The translations under genes were made by a program, and so were the position numbers. Below are positions 1-5,481 of a DNA stretch of 5,481 bases, piece by piece (the first letter of the stretch is position 1; every line of letters starts with the position of its first letter). A model generated the notes under the pieces. It was not told where the DNA came from and did no database searches. It saw nothing but the letters and a program-made list of their open reading frames with translations. The DNA comes from Gammaproteobacteria bacterium (GTDB lineage: Bacteria; Pseudomonadota; Gammaproteobacteria; Arenicellales; Poriferihabitantaceae): positions 1 to 5,481 of the forward strand of contig JAHRAW010000183.1 of the NCBI GenBank assembly GCA_020027415.1, read 5' to 3'.

Positions 1-849
1 ATTACGCCGATGCACGAAGACGGCGGGCTGGACTTGGAAAATCTTCACAAATTGGTGGATTTCCATGTCGAAAACGGCTCTGATGGCATCGTTTCAGTCG
101 GCACTTCCGGCGAATCGGCGACGCTGGATATTGCCGAGCAAATTGAGGTCATCGGGCATACCGTGCGCTTCGCGGACGGGCGAATTCCGATAATTGCCGG
201 CACCGGCGGCAACTCCACCCGCGAAGCCCTTGAACTAACCGCGCGCGCCGCGCAACTCGGGGTGCAAGCCTGCCTGTCGGTGGTGCCGTATTACAACAAG
301 CCGACCCAGCATGGCTTATACCGACACTTTCGCGCCATCGCCGAAGGCGCTGAGGTGGCGCAAATCCTGTACAATGTGCCGTCTCGCACGGCGTTGGATA
401 TGGACAACGCTACGGTTGCGCAGTTAGCCGAAATCCCCAACATCATCGGCATCAAAGACGCCACCGGCGACCTCGCGCGGGTGGACTATTTTCGCGCTCA
501 CTGCGGCGCGGACTTTGCGATTTATTCCGGCGATGACGCCACCACCTTGCAATTTATTAAAGCCGGCGGGCATGGTTGCATTTCGGTAACCGCCAATGTC
601 GCGCCGCACGCCATGCACGCCATGTGTCACGCGGCGTTGCGCGGCGATCTACAGCAAGCCGAACGCATCAACCAGACTCTGGACCCCTTGCACGCCAGTT
701 TGTTTGTGGAGTCAAACCCGATTCCGGCGAAATGGGCGATGGCGCAATTGGGGCTGGCGCGTAGCGGAATTCGCCTGCCGCTGACGTGGCTCTCGGCGTC
801 GTATCACGCGCAAGTGGCGGCGGCGATGCGACAGGCTGGGGCGCTTTAA
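1..849 (+). CDS. dapA: 4-hydroxy-tetrahydrodipicolinate synthase, 5'-partial
   Basis: This is the cytoplasmic enzyme that condenses pyruvate with aspartate semialdehyde, the first committed step to diaminopimelate and lysine. The frame is open from base 1 (I-T-P before the ATG at position 10), and those residues match the V-T-P that precedes residue 13 of E. coli DapA as I recall it. The ATG at 10 is therefore internal, and about nine N-terminal residues lie outside the window. Counting from that ATG, the Schiff-base lysine is K149 in IIGIKDATG (codon 454-456). The catalytic triad is T32 in GTSGES, Y95 in VPYYNKP and Y121 in YNVPSR, and R126 is the arginine that binds aspartate semialdehyde. 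Every spacing equals the E. coli numbering minus 12. The C-terminal NPIPAKWA motif and the reconstructed length of about 291 residues also fit. The gene ends with TAA at 847-849, and no defect is visible. The next gene is purL, not bamC as in E. coli. Confidence 0.97.
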   Translation: MTPMHEDGGLDLENLHKLVDFHVENGSDGIVSVGTSGESATLDIAEQIEVIGHTVRFADGRIPIIAGTGGNSTREALELTARAAQLGVQACLSVVPYYNKPTQHGLYRHFRAIAEGAEVAQILYNVPSRTALDMDNATVAQLAEIPNIIGIKDATGDLARVDYFRAHCGADFAIYSGDDATTLQFIKAGGHGCISVTANVAPHAMHAMCHAALRGDLQQAERINQTLDPLHASLFVESNPIPAKWAMAQLGLARSGIRLPLTWLSASYHAQVAAAMRQAGAL

Positions 850-909
850 TAGCGGAAACCATCCCGCTCGCCGCCCGGCGTCGGTGGCTTGTTGGCGATA
901 TCGGGCGAC

Positions 910-953
910 CGGTTCAGTTCCGCCGCCCGCCGCCGCGAACTCGGTTCAGTTTC
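910..953. repeat. 10-bp direct repeat upstream of purL
   Basis: CGGTTCAGTT occurs at 910-919 and again at 942-951. It extends to 11 of 12 matching bases if the next two positions are included (910-921 and 942-953). The start-to-start distance is 32 bp, close to three helical turns, so both copies would face the same side of the DNA. That is compatible with a regulator site ahead of purL, but this is inference. I do not recognise the sequence as a known operator, and a chance repeat is possible. Confidence 0.4.
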
Positions 954-992
954 TCAAGTTTATTGTTAAGTGCTTTGCATGTTTTGCGTGTT

Positions 993-998
993 AAGAGA
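993..998 (+). promoter_or_regulatory. Shine-Dalgarno for purL
   Basis: AAGAGA ends 8 nt before the ATG at 1007, a normal spacing. It supports this start. So does the encoded N-terminus, MLVLPGAAALSAFR, which aligns without a gap to the start of E. coli PurL as I recall it (MEILRGSPALSAFR). Confidence 0.6.
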
Positions 999-1006
999 CT
1001 GACCTG

Positions 1007-4000
1007 ATGCTGGTGTTGCCCGGCGCCGCGGCGTTATCCGCGTTTCGCGCCGCCAAAATCCTCAGCCAAATCCAATCGCTACTGCCGACTGGTTGCGCGG
1101 TGCACGCGCGCTTTGTTTATTTCGTCAACCCCGTCGGCAAGTTGGAGGCGGCTCAGTTGGCAAATCTGCAGAAATTGTTAGGCGTTGCGCCTTCGCGCGG
1201 TGCCGTTGACGGCGAATTGGAATTGCCAAACGAGCAAAACACGCAGCGCAATACGAAATGCAGCACGAAGCAAAGCACGAAGCAAAGCACGAAGCGCAAC
1301 GCCGCCGCCGCGGCGCCCGCCAACGCCTTTGTGCGCATCGTCACGCCGCGACTTGGCACCATTTCAGCATGGTCAACCAAAGCCACCGATATTTTGCATC
1401 ACTGCGGGCTTACCGCGGTTGCGCGGGTGGAGCGGGGGATTGAGTGGCGGATTGATTTTCAACCCGCGACAACTGCGACAACTGCGACAAACGCGCCGCC
1501 GCCGACGGACGCGCTACTGCCGATCATTCACGACCGCATGACTGAATCGGTGTTGCGTACGCGGCATGCTGCGCGCGCGTTGTTTCAGCGCACTCAACCG
1601 CCGCCGCTCGCCATCATTGATTTGCTCGGCGCCGGTCGCGTTGCCCTGCAACAGGCCGATGCCGACATGGGGCTTGCCCTGAGCGAAGTGGAGCAACGCT
1701 ATCTGCTGTCGCAATTCAGCCAACTTGGGCGCAACCCCACCGATGTGGAACTGATGACCTTCGCACAAGTCAATTCGGAGCATTGTCGACATAAGATTTT
1801 CAACGCGGAGTGGCATATAGACGGGCGCGCCGCGCAACATTCGCTGTTTGACATGATCCGCGAGACCCATCGCCGCCACGGCGGCGGCACTTTAAGCGCC
1901 TATCACGACAACGCCGCGGTGTTAGCGGGTCCGGCGGCAAGCCGATTTCAGGTGGAGCCACGCACGCGGCGGTTTGTTTATCTACCAGAGCCGGGGCATA
2001 CCATCGCCAAGGTGGAAACGCACAATCATCCCACCGCGATTTCGCCGTTTGCCGGCGCCGCCACCGGGGTGGGCGGGGAGATTCGCGATGAAGGCGCCAC
2101 CGGTCGCGGCGGCAAACCGAAGGCGGGCGTGGTCGGCTATGCGGTTTCGCATCTGCGGCTGCCGGGGGCTCGGCGTTCATGGGAGGGCGCGGAAAGCAGA
2201 CCGACTCGCCTTGCCTCACCGTTGCAAATCATGTTAGAGGCGCCACTTGGCGCGGCGGCGTTCAACAATGAATTTGGACGCCCGACGGTGGTCGGCTATT
2301 TCCGCACATTTGAGCAAACTCCGCCAGCCGGCGATGGCGCCTTTCGGTACGGCTATCACAAGCCGATTATGCTCGTCGGCGGGGTGGGCAATATCCGCCC
2401 GTCGCATGTCGGCAAGCGCGCCATTCCGGACGGCGCGCCTATCGTCGTGCTCGGCGGACCGGCAATGCTAATTGGGTTGGGCGGCGGCGCCGCTTCCAGC
2501 GTTGCCGCCGGCGCCGGTTCGGAAGCGTTGGAGTTTGCGTCGGTGCAGCGCGGCAACCCGGAAATGCAACGGCGTTGCCAAGAAGTGATAGATAGTTGTT
2601 GCGCGTTAGGCGAGCAGAGTCCGATTGTGTCGATTCACGATGTCGGCGCCGGGGGCTTGTGCAACGCCGTGCCGGAGTTGGTGCATGACAGCGCGCGCGG
2701 CGGAGAATTTGAGTTGCGCGATGCGCTCAGCGACGAACCTGGCATGACGCCGATGCAGATTTGGTGCAATGAGTCGCAGGAAAGATATGTCTTGGCGATT
2801 GAGCCGGCGCGGTTTGCGCAATTTGAAAAAATTTGCCGACGCGAACGTTGCTTGTATAGCCGAATCGGGCGCGCCACCGCGGCGCAAAATTTACGCCTGC
2901 GCGACCGCCATTTTGCCGCCGCCGGCGGCGCCAACGCGACGCCGATGGAGTTGCCGATGGAGACGTTATTTGGTTCGCCGCCGAGCATGCAACGCCGCGC
3001 CGACAGCCTCGCCAAGGCCGGCGTCAAGTTGAGTTTGCCAGGCATGTCCATCGCGCGCGCCACAAAACTCGTGTTAGGGTTTCCTACCGTCGCCGACAAA
3101 ACCTTTCTGGTGACGATTGGCGATCGCAGCGTTACCGGGCTGGTCGCCAGGGATCAAATGGTTGGTCCATGGCAAGTGCCGGTGGCGGATGTCGGGGTTA
3201 CCGCCGGTGATTATTGCGCCAACCATGGCGAAGCCATGGCGGTCGGCGAGCGCGCGCCGTTGGCGGTGTTGGATGCGCCGGCCAGCGCGCGCATGGCGGT
3301 CGGCGAAGCCATTACCAATATCGCCGCCGCGCGCCTCGGCGAACTCGGCAATATCAAACTATCCGCCAACTGGATGGTCGCCGCCGGCGAACCCGGTCAC
3401 GACGCGGATTTATTCAACGCAGTGCAAGCGGTGGCGTTGGATTTATGCCCAAAATTGGGCATATCCATCCCGGTGGGCAAGGATTCCATGTGCATGCAAT
3501 CGGTGTGGCGCGATCAGGCGCAGCGCGCGTGTCAGGTGGTTGCGCCGCTGTCGTTGGTGGTAACCGCGTTTTCCACGGTGCGCGATATTCGCGCCACGCT
3601 GACCCCGCAACTGGCCGGCGGCGCGCAAAATGATTTGTGGTTGGTGGATTTGGGCAACGGCAACAACCGCCTTGGCGGTTCAGTGTTGGCGCAAGCGACC
3701 GCGCAAATGGGGGATACGGCGCCGGATGTGACCGATGCCAACCACTTGAAAGCGTTTTTCAACCTGCTGCAAACGCTCTCCCAAGAAGATCTTGTGCTGG
3801 CCTACCATGACCGCTCCGATGGCGGCTTGATGACGACCTTGTGCGAGATGGCGTTTGCCGCGCGCTGCGGGTTGGCGGTGGAACTTGGCGGTCTGCACGG
3901 CGACCCGTTAGCGATACTCTTCAACGAGGAATTAGGCGCCGTGTTGCAAACCAGAACCGCGCAACGCGAGCAAGTGGTAGCGCAAATCCAGAGTTTCGGC

Positions 4001-5083
4001 ATGGGCGCGTTGGCGCATCGCATCGGGCACGCCACGGCTGGCGATGAGATTATCATTCGTTCCGCTGACCGCGCGTTGCTGCGCACCAAGCGCGCGGCGT
4101 TGCATCGGGTTTGGTCTGAGACCACGTGGCGCATGCAAGCGTTGCGCGACCACCCGCAATGCGCCGACCAAGAGTATGCGCGCATTGATGACCTGAGCGA
4201 TCCGGGGCTGTTTTCAAAATTAACTTTTACGCATGACCTAAACCTAAACCTCAGTGCGCCTTATGTTGGGCATCATCCGCGCCCGAAAATCGCCATTTTG
4301 CGCGAACAAGGCGTGAACGGACAACTGGAAATGGCGGCTGCCTTTGACCGCGTCGGTTTTAGCGCGGTGGATGTCACCATGGGCGATTTGGCGGCCGGGC
4401 AAACCTTGGCGGACTATAAAGGCTTCGCCGCGTGCGGTGGGTTTTCGTTCGGCGATGTGTTGGGGGCCGGCGCGGGATGGGCGAAATCAATTCTGTATCA
4501 CGCCCGGCTGCGCGATATTTTCGCGGAATTTTTCCAGCGCAGCGACACCTTCGCGCTGGGGGTGTGCAATGGCTGCCAGATGATGGCTGCGATTGCGGAG
4601 TTGGTGCCCGGCGCGGCGCATTGGCCCCGTTTCACGCGCAATTTATCGGAGCAATACGAAGCCCGCGTGGTGATGTTGGAAGTTTGTTCGGATAAGTCAG
4701 TGCTGTTGCGCGACATGCAAGGTTCTATGTTGCCGGTGTCCACCGCGCATGGTGAGGGCAGGGTGCAAAGTGATGCCGCTGGCGCCGCCGATCTCGCCGA
4801 ACTCCAGCGCAAGCGACAGGTTTGTCTGCGGTTTGTGGATAATCGCGGTCAAGTCAGCGAAACCTACCCGTTCAATCCCAACGGATCGCGCGGCGGGGTA
4901 ACCGGTTTTACCAACGAAGATGGTCGCTTCACCATTATGATGCCGCACCCGGAACGGGTGTTTCGCGCGGCGTGCAATTCGTGGCGACCCGGCGAGTGCG
5001 AGGGGCGGGATGAAGGGCAAGCGTGGGGGGAATATAGCCCGTGGATCAAAATTTTCAAAAACGCGCGGGATTGGGTGGCTTGA
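1007..5083 (+). CDS. purL: Phosphoribosylformylglycinamidine synthase (long PurL)
   Basis: This cytoplasmic enzyme converts FGAR, glutamine and ATP to FGAM in purine biosynthesis. The layout is that of the large single-chain type. A PurS-like N-terminal domain covers roughly residues 1-190. A linker with ANSEHCRHKIF-type sequence (VNSEHCRHKIF, 255-265) follows. Next come two AIRS-like synthase halves up to about 1080, containing KVETHNHPTAISPF (335-348), GGEIRDEGATGRG (357-369), GGPAMLIGLGGGAASS (483-498), VTIGDRSVTG (702-711), PVGKDSM (822-828) and HDRSDGG (934-940). The C-terminal class I glutaminase domain starts near 1093. It has nucleophile C1187 in GVCNGCQMM (codon 4565-4567) and H1314 and E1316 in MMPHPERVF. 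All expected catalytic motifs are intact and there is no frameshift. At 1358 residues it is about 60 longer than E. coli PurL (about 1295). The excess includes low-complexity stretches at residues 76-107 and 154-168, and an insert near 1329-1339 in the glutaminase. It stands alone, 157 bp after dapA. Confidence 0.98.
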   Translation: MLVLPGAAALSAFRAAKILSQIQSLLPTGCAVHARFVYFVNPVGKLEAAQLANLQKLLGVAPSRGAVDGELELPNEQNTQRNTKCSTKQSTKQSTKRNAAAAAPANAFVRIVTPRLGTISAWSTKATDILHHCGLTAVARVERGIEWRIDFQPATTATTATNAPPPTDALLPIIHDRMTESVLRTRHAARALFQRTQPPPLAIIDLLGAGRVALQQADADMGLALSEVEQRYLLSQFSQLGRNPTDVELMTFAQVNSEHCRHKIFNAEWHIDGRAAQHSLFDMIRETHRRHGGGTLSAYHDNAAVLAGPAASRFQVEPRTRRFVYLPEPGHTIAKVETHNHPTAISPFAGAATGVGGEIRDEGATGRGGKPKAGVVGYAVSHLRLPGARRSWEGAESRPTRLASPLQIMLEAPLGAAAFNNEFGRPTVVGYFRTFEQTPPAGDGAFRYGYHKPIMLVGGVGNIRPSHVGKRAIPDGAPIVVLGGPAMLIGLGGGAASSVAAGAGSEALEFASVQRGNPEMQRRCQEVIDSCCALGEQSPIVSIHDVGAGGLCNAVPELVHDSARGGEFELRDALSDEPGMTPMQIWCNESQERYVLAIEPARFAQFEKICRRERCLYSRIGRATAAQNLRLRDRHFAAAGGANATPMELPMETLFGSPPSMQRRADSLAKAGVKLSLPGMSIARATKLVLGFPTVADKTFLVTIGDRSVTGLVARDQMVGPWQVPVADVGVTAGDYCANHGEAMAVGERAPLAVLDAPASARMAVGEAITNIAAARLGELGNIKLSANWMVAAGEPGHDADLFNAVQAVALDLCPKLGISIPVGKDSMCMQSVWRDQAQRACQVVAPLSLVVTAFSTVRDIRATLTPQLAGGAQNDLWLVDLGNGNNRLGGSVLAQATAQMGDTAPDVTDANHLKAFFNLLQTLSQEDLVLAYHDRSDGGLMTTLCEMAFAARCGLAVELGGLHGDPLAILFNEELGAVLQTRTAQREQVVAQIQSFGMGALAHRIGHATAGDEIIIRSADRALLRTKRAALHRVWSETTWRMQALRDHPQCADQEYARIDDLSDPGLFSKLTFTHDLNLNLSAPYVGHHPRPKIAILREQGVNGQLEMAAAFDRVGFSAVDVTMGDLAAGQTLADYKGFAACGGFSFGDVLGAGAGWAKSILYHARLRDIFAEFFQRSDTFALGVCNGCQMMAAIAELVPGAAHWPRFTRNLSEQYEARVVMLEVCSDKSVLLRDMQGSMLPVSTAHGEGRVQSDAAGAADLAELQRKRQVCLRFVDNRGQVSETYPFNPNGSRGGVTGFTNEDGRFTIMMPHPERVFRAACNSWRPGECEGRDEGQAWGEYSPWIKIFKNARDWVA
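1232..1303 (+). repeat. 12-bp tandem repeat inside purL
   Basis: Six consecutive 12-base units encode a four-residue period: EQNT, QRNT, KCST, KQST, KQST, KRNA (residues 76-99 of PurL). The two central DNA units are identical (AGCAAAGCACGA), and the outer ones are diverged, as expected of an ageing minisatellite. A short alanine run (residues 99-103) follows directly. The unit length is a multiple of three, so copy-number change keeps the frame. The repeat sits where E. coli PurL has only a short loop before the LVTPRPGTIS strand (here RIVTPRLGTIS). Confidence 0.9.
1466..1492 (+). repeat. 9-bp tandem repeat inside purL
   Basis: The unit GCGACAACT occurs twice exactly (1466-1474 and 1475-1483), followed by a third copy that diverges only in its last two bases. 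It encodes ATT-ATT-ATN (residues 154-162), followed by a proline-rich stretch (APPPTDA). The unit is frame-preserving and again falls between conserved blocks, after WRIDF and before the IIHDRM motif. Confidence 0.85.
4236..4251 (+). repeat. 6-bp tandem repeat inside purL
   Basis: ACCTAA is repeated twice and followed by ACCT, giving D-L-N-L-N-L at residues 1077-1082. This is the linker between the second synthase half and the glutaminase domain. It is the third frame-preserving short repeat in this gene. It is short enough that chance cannot be excluded. Confidence 0.6.
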
Positions 5084-5161
5084 TGCAGTTAAAAAACAAA
5101 AATAAGGTTGATTTTTTCGGTGGCACCGCGCCCAGTCGGCGCCACAAAATGAGCAAACAAC
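5084..5161. other. purL-DUF4258 intergenic spacer with hairpin
   Basis: These 78 bases are AT-rich at first (A-runs at 5091-5102, T-run at 5112-5117). An imperfect hairpin follows: GTGGC at 5120-5124 pairs with GCCAC at 5141-5145. After one A/C mismatch, CCG (5126-5128) pairs with CGG (5137-5139) around an 8-nt loop. The T-run lies before the stem and an A-run after it, which is the wrong order for an intrinsic terminator on the + strand. Read from the minus strand, the stem is likewise followed by A's. A second weak stem, AAAAAT/ATTTTT (5098-5103 with 5111-5116), overlaps the T-run. No convincing promoter could be placed for the downstream pair. Confidence 0.45.
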
Positions 5162-5389
5162 ATGAAAATTAAATTCACCAGACACGCGCAGCGGCGGGCA
5201 AAATTGTATAACATACCAAAAGTCGCAATCTACGAGATACTCATGGCAACGAAATTAGCGGCCGGGCGGCAGAGTATTGTGAAACAAGTGGCGGGGTTTG
5301 CGTACCCGTTGAAAGTCGTCGTGATGGTCGCCAATCGCGATGTTACCGTCATCACCAACTACCCACTCAAGCGAGGCAAAAAGAGATGA
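5162..5389 (+). CDS. DUF4258-like small basic protein, possible toxin-like partner
   Basis: This 75-residue protein resembles the DUF4258 family by eye. It has an N-terminal FTRHAQRR motif (H8, R11, R12) followed by an Ile-Pro (18-19) that opens a helix. A hydrophobic strand KVVVMVANRD follows (51-60), and the C-terminus is VTVITNYPLKRGKKR (61-75), the usual V-I-T-x-Y-P ending of the family. The second arginine commonly seen in the family's HA..RM..R-type motif appears to be replaced here (LYNIP). The protein is strongly basic: I count 17 K/R against 2 D/E. It has no signal peptide or membrane segment. The ATG at 5162 has only a weak upstream purine stretch (GAG at 5151-5153). The stop overlaps the next start (ATGA, 5386-5389). 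Local GC is about 50% by hand count, below purL. DUF4258 genes are often found beside DUF2283 genes and have been suspected to be toxin-antitoxin-like, but the biochemical function is unknown to me. Confidence 0.8.
   Translation: MKIKFTRHAQRRAKLYNIPKVAIYEILMATKLAAGRQSIVKQVAGFAYPLKVVVMVANRDVTVITNYPLKRGKKR
5373..5376 (+). promoter_or_regulatory. Shine-Dalgarno for the DUF2283-like gene
   Basis: GAGG lies 9 nt before the ATG at 5386, inside the last codons of the upstream gene. Together with the ATGA stop/start overlap it points to coupled translation of the pair. A second purine stretch (AAGAG, 5381-5385) directly abuts the start codon. Confidence 0.6.
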
Positions 5390-5481
5390 AAGTACAATAC
5401 GACCGCGCAACCGATGCGTTATACCTTGAACTTGACGATCAACCGCCGGATGGGGTGATTGAAATTGACGAGGGGGTAAAT
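5386..5481 (+). CDS. DUF2283-like small protein, 3'-partial
   Basis: The first 32 codons are visible and the frame is still open at the window edge. The N-terminus, MKVQYDRATDALYLELDD, is the typical opening of DUF2283 proteins (M-K-[IV]-x-Y-D-x-x-x-D-A-L-Y-[IL]-x-L). The following VIEIDEGVN fits the family's strand leading to a [VI]-x-[VL]-D-x-D segment that would lie beyond the edge. Family members are usually about 60-80 residues, so more than half is probably missing. The visible part is acidic (nine D/E against two K/R), the opposite of its partner. The start overlaps the DUF4258-like stop by 4 bases (ATGA). Its role is unknown; by analogy with other two-gene modules it could be the neutralising partner, which is inference only. 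Confidence 0.8.
   Translation, partial: MKVQYDRATDALYLELDDQPPDGVIEIDEGVN

Larger units (their letters stand above)
850..1006. other. dapA-purL intergenic region
   Basis: These 157 bases hold no convincing gene. Just after the dapA stop there is a 5-bp hairpin (AGCGG at 851-855 with CCGCT at 864-868, 8-nt loop), but no T-run follows, so it is not a canonical intrinsic terminator. The first half is GC-rich. From about 950 it becomes AT-rich, as expected for a promoter and translation start zone of purL. I found no well-spaced sigma70 -35/-10 pair. A 10-bp direct repeat is listed separately. Whether purL has its own promoter or is read through from dapA cannot be decided from the sequence. Confidence 0.6.

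Noticed and set aside
851..868. Hairpin after dapA as an intrinsic terminator
   Set aside because: It has only a 5-bp stem and GC-rich sequence follows instead of a T-run.
974..989. Possible PurR operator upstream of purL
   Set aside because: The right half (TTTTGCGT) matches the consensus half GTTTGCGT closely, but the left half is essentially unrelated, so it is not a palindromic PurR box.
786..1007. A 73-codon open frame bridging dapA and purL, ending at the purL ATG (TGATG)
   Set aside because: Its first 64 bases overlap dapA in another frame, the protein is Arg-rich and low-complexity with no family resemblance, and I saw no Shine-Dalgarno at its start.
4236..4251. Telomere-like ACCTAA repeat
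   Set aside because: It has fewer than three copies and is embedded in frame inside purL, so it is a coding repeat and not a chromosome-end signal.
5091..5117. A-run/T-run pair after purL as a bidirectional terminator
   Set aside because: The only stem is A/T-only (AAAAAT/ATTTTT) with no GC-rich core, too weak for a terminator hairpin.
5149..5172. Seven-codon leader frame (MSKQHEN) overlapping the DUF4258-like start
   Set aside because: It has no Shine-Dalgarno and is short enough to occur by chance. The frame starting at 5162 carries the family motif.
4697..5185. Long minus-strand open frame (162 codons) antisense to the purL 3' end
   Set aside because: It lies almost entirely opposite conserved purL glutaminase sequence in a GC-rich gene and its product resembles no family. 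It is a shadow of purL.

Overview
The window reads as a piece of a proteobacterial chromosome, most likely gammaproteobacterial or betaproteobacterial. The main reasons are the single-chain 'long' PurL (the form typical of those classes, rather than the split PurS/PurQ/PurL system) and a DapA that can be aligned from memory almost residue for residue with the E. coli enzyme. The coding DNA is GC-rich, around 60% where I counted lines by hand. I cannot name a genus.

Layout: (1) positions 1-849 hold dapA, cut at its 5' end by the window edge and missing only about nine N-terminal residues. It makes the first committed intermediate of the lysine/diaminopimelate pathway. (2) Positions 850-1006 are a short intergenic stretch with a weak hairpin after dapA, a 32-bp-spaced direct repeat and a Shine-Dalgarno for the next gene. 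(3) Positions 1007-5083 hold a complete purL of 1358 codons, encoding phosphoribosylformylglycinamidine (FGAM) synthase, the fourth step of purine synthesis. It is about 60 residues longer than the E. coli protein, and part of the excess is low-complexity sequence encoded by short in-frame DNA tandem repeats. (4) Positions 5084-5161 are an AT-rich spacer with an imperfect hairpin. (5) Positions 5162-5389 hold a small, very basic DUF4258-like protein. It overlaps by ATGA the start of (6) a small acidic DUF2283-like protein that runs off the right edge (5386-5481).

All genes are on the + strand. The first two are housekeeping genes from unrelated pathways and need not be one transcript. The last two form a tight two-gene unit that looks like a small accessory module of toxin-antitoxin-like shape, with lower GC than purL. 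Nothing here is a clearly new system. The two points most worth a second look are the tandem-repeat loop expansions in the essential enzyme PurL and the coupled, charge-complementary DUF4258/DUF2283 pair.
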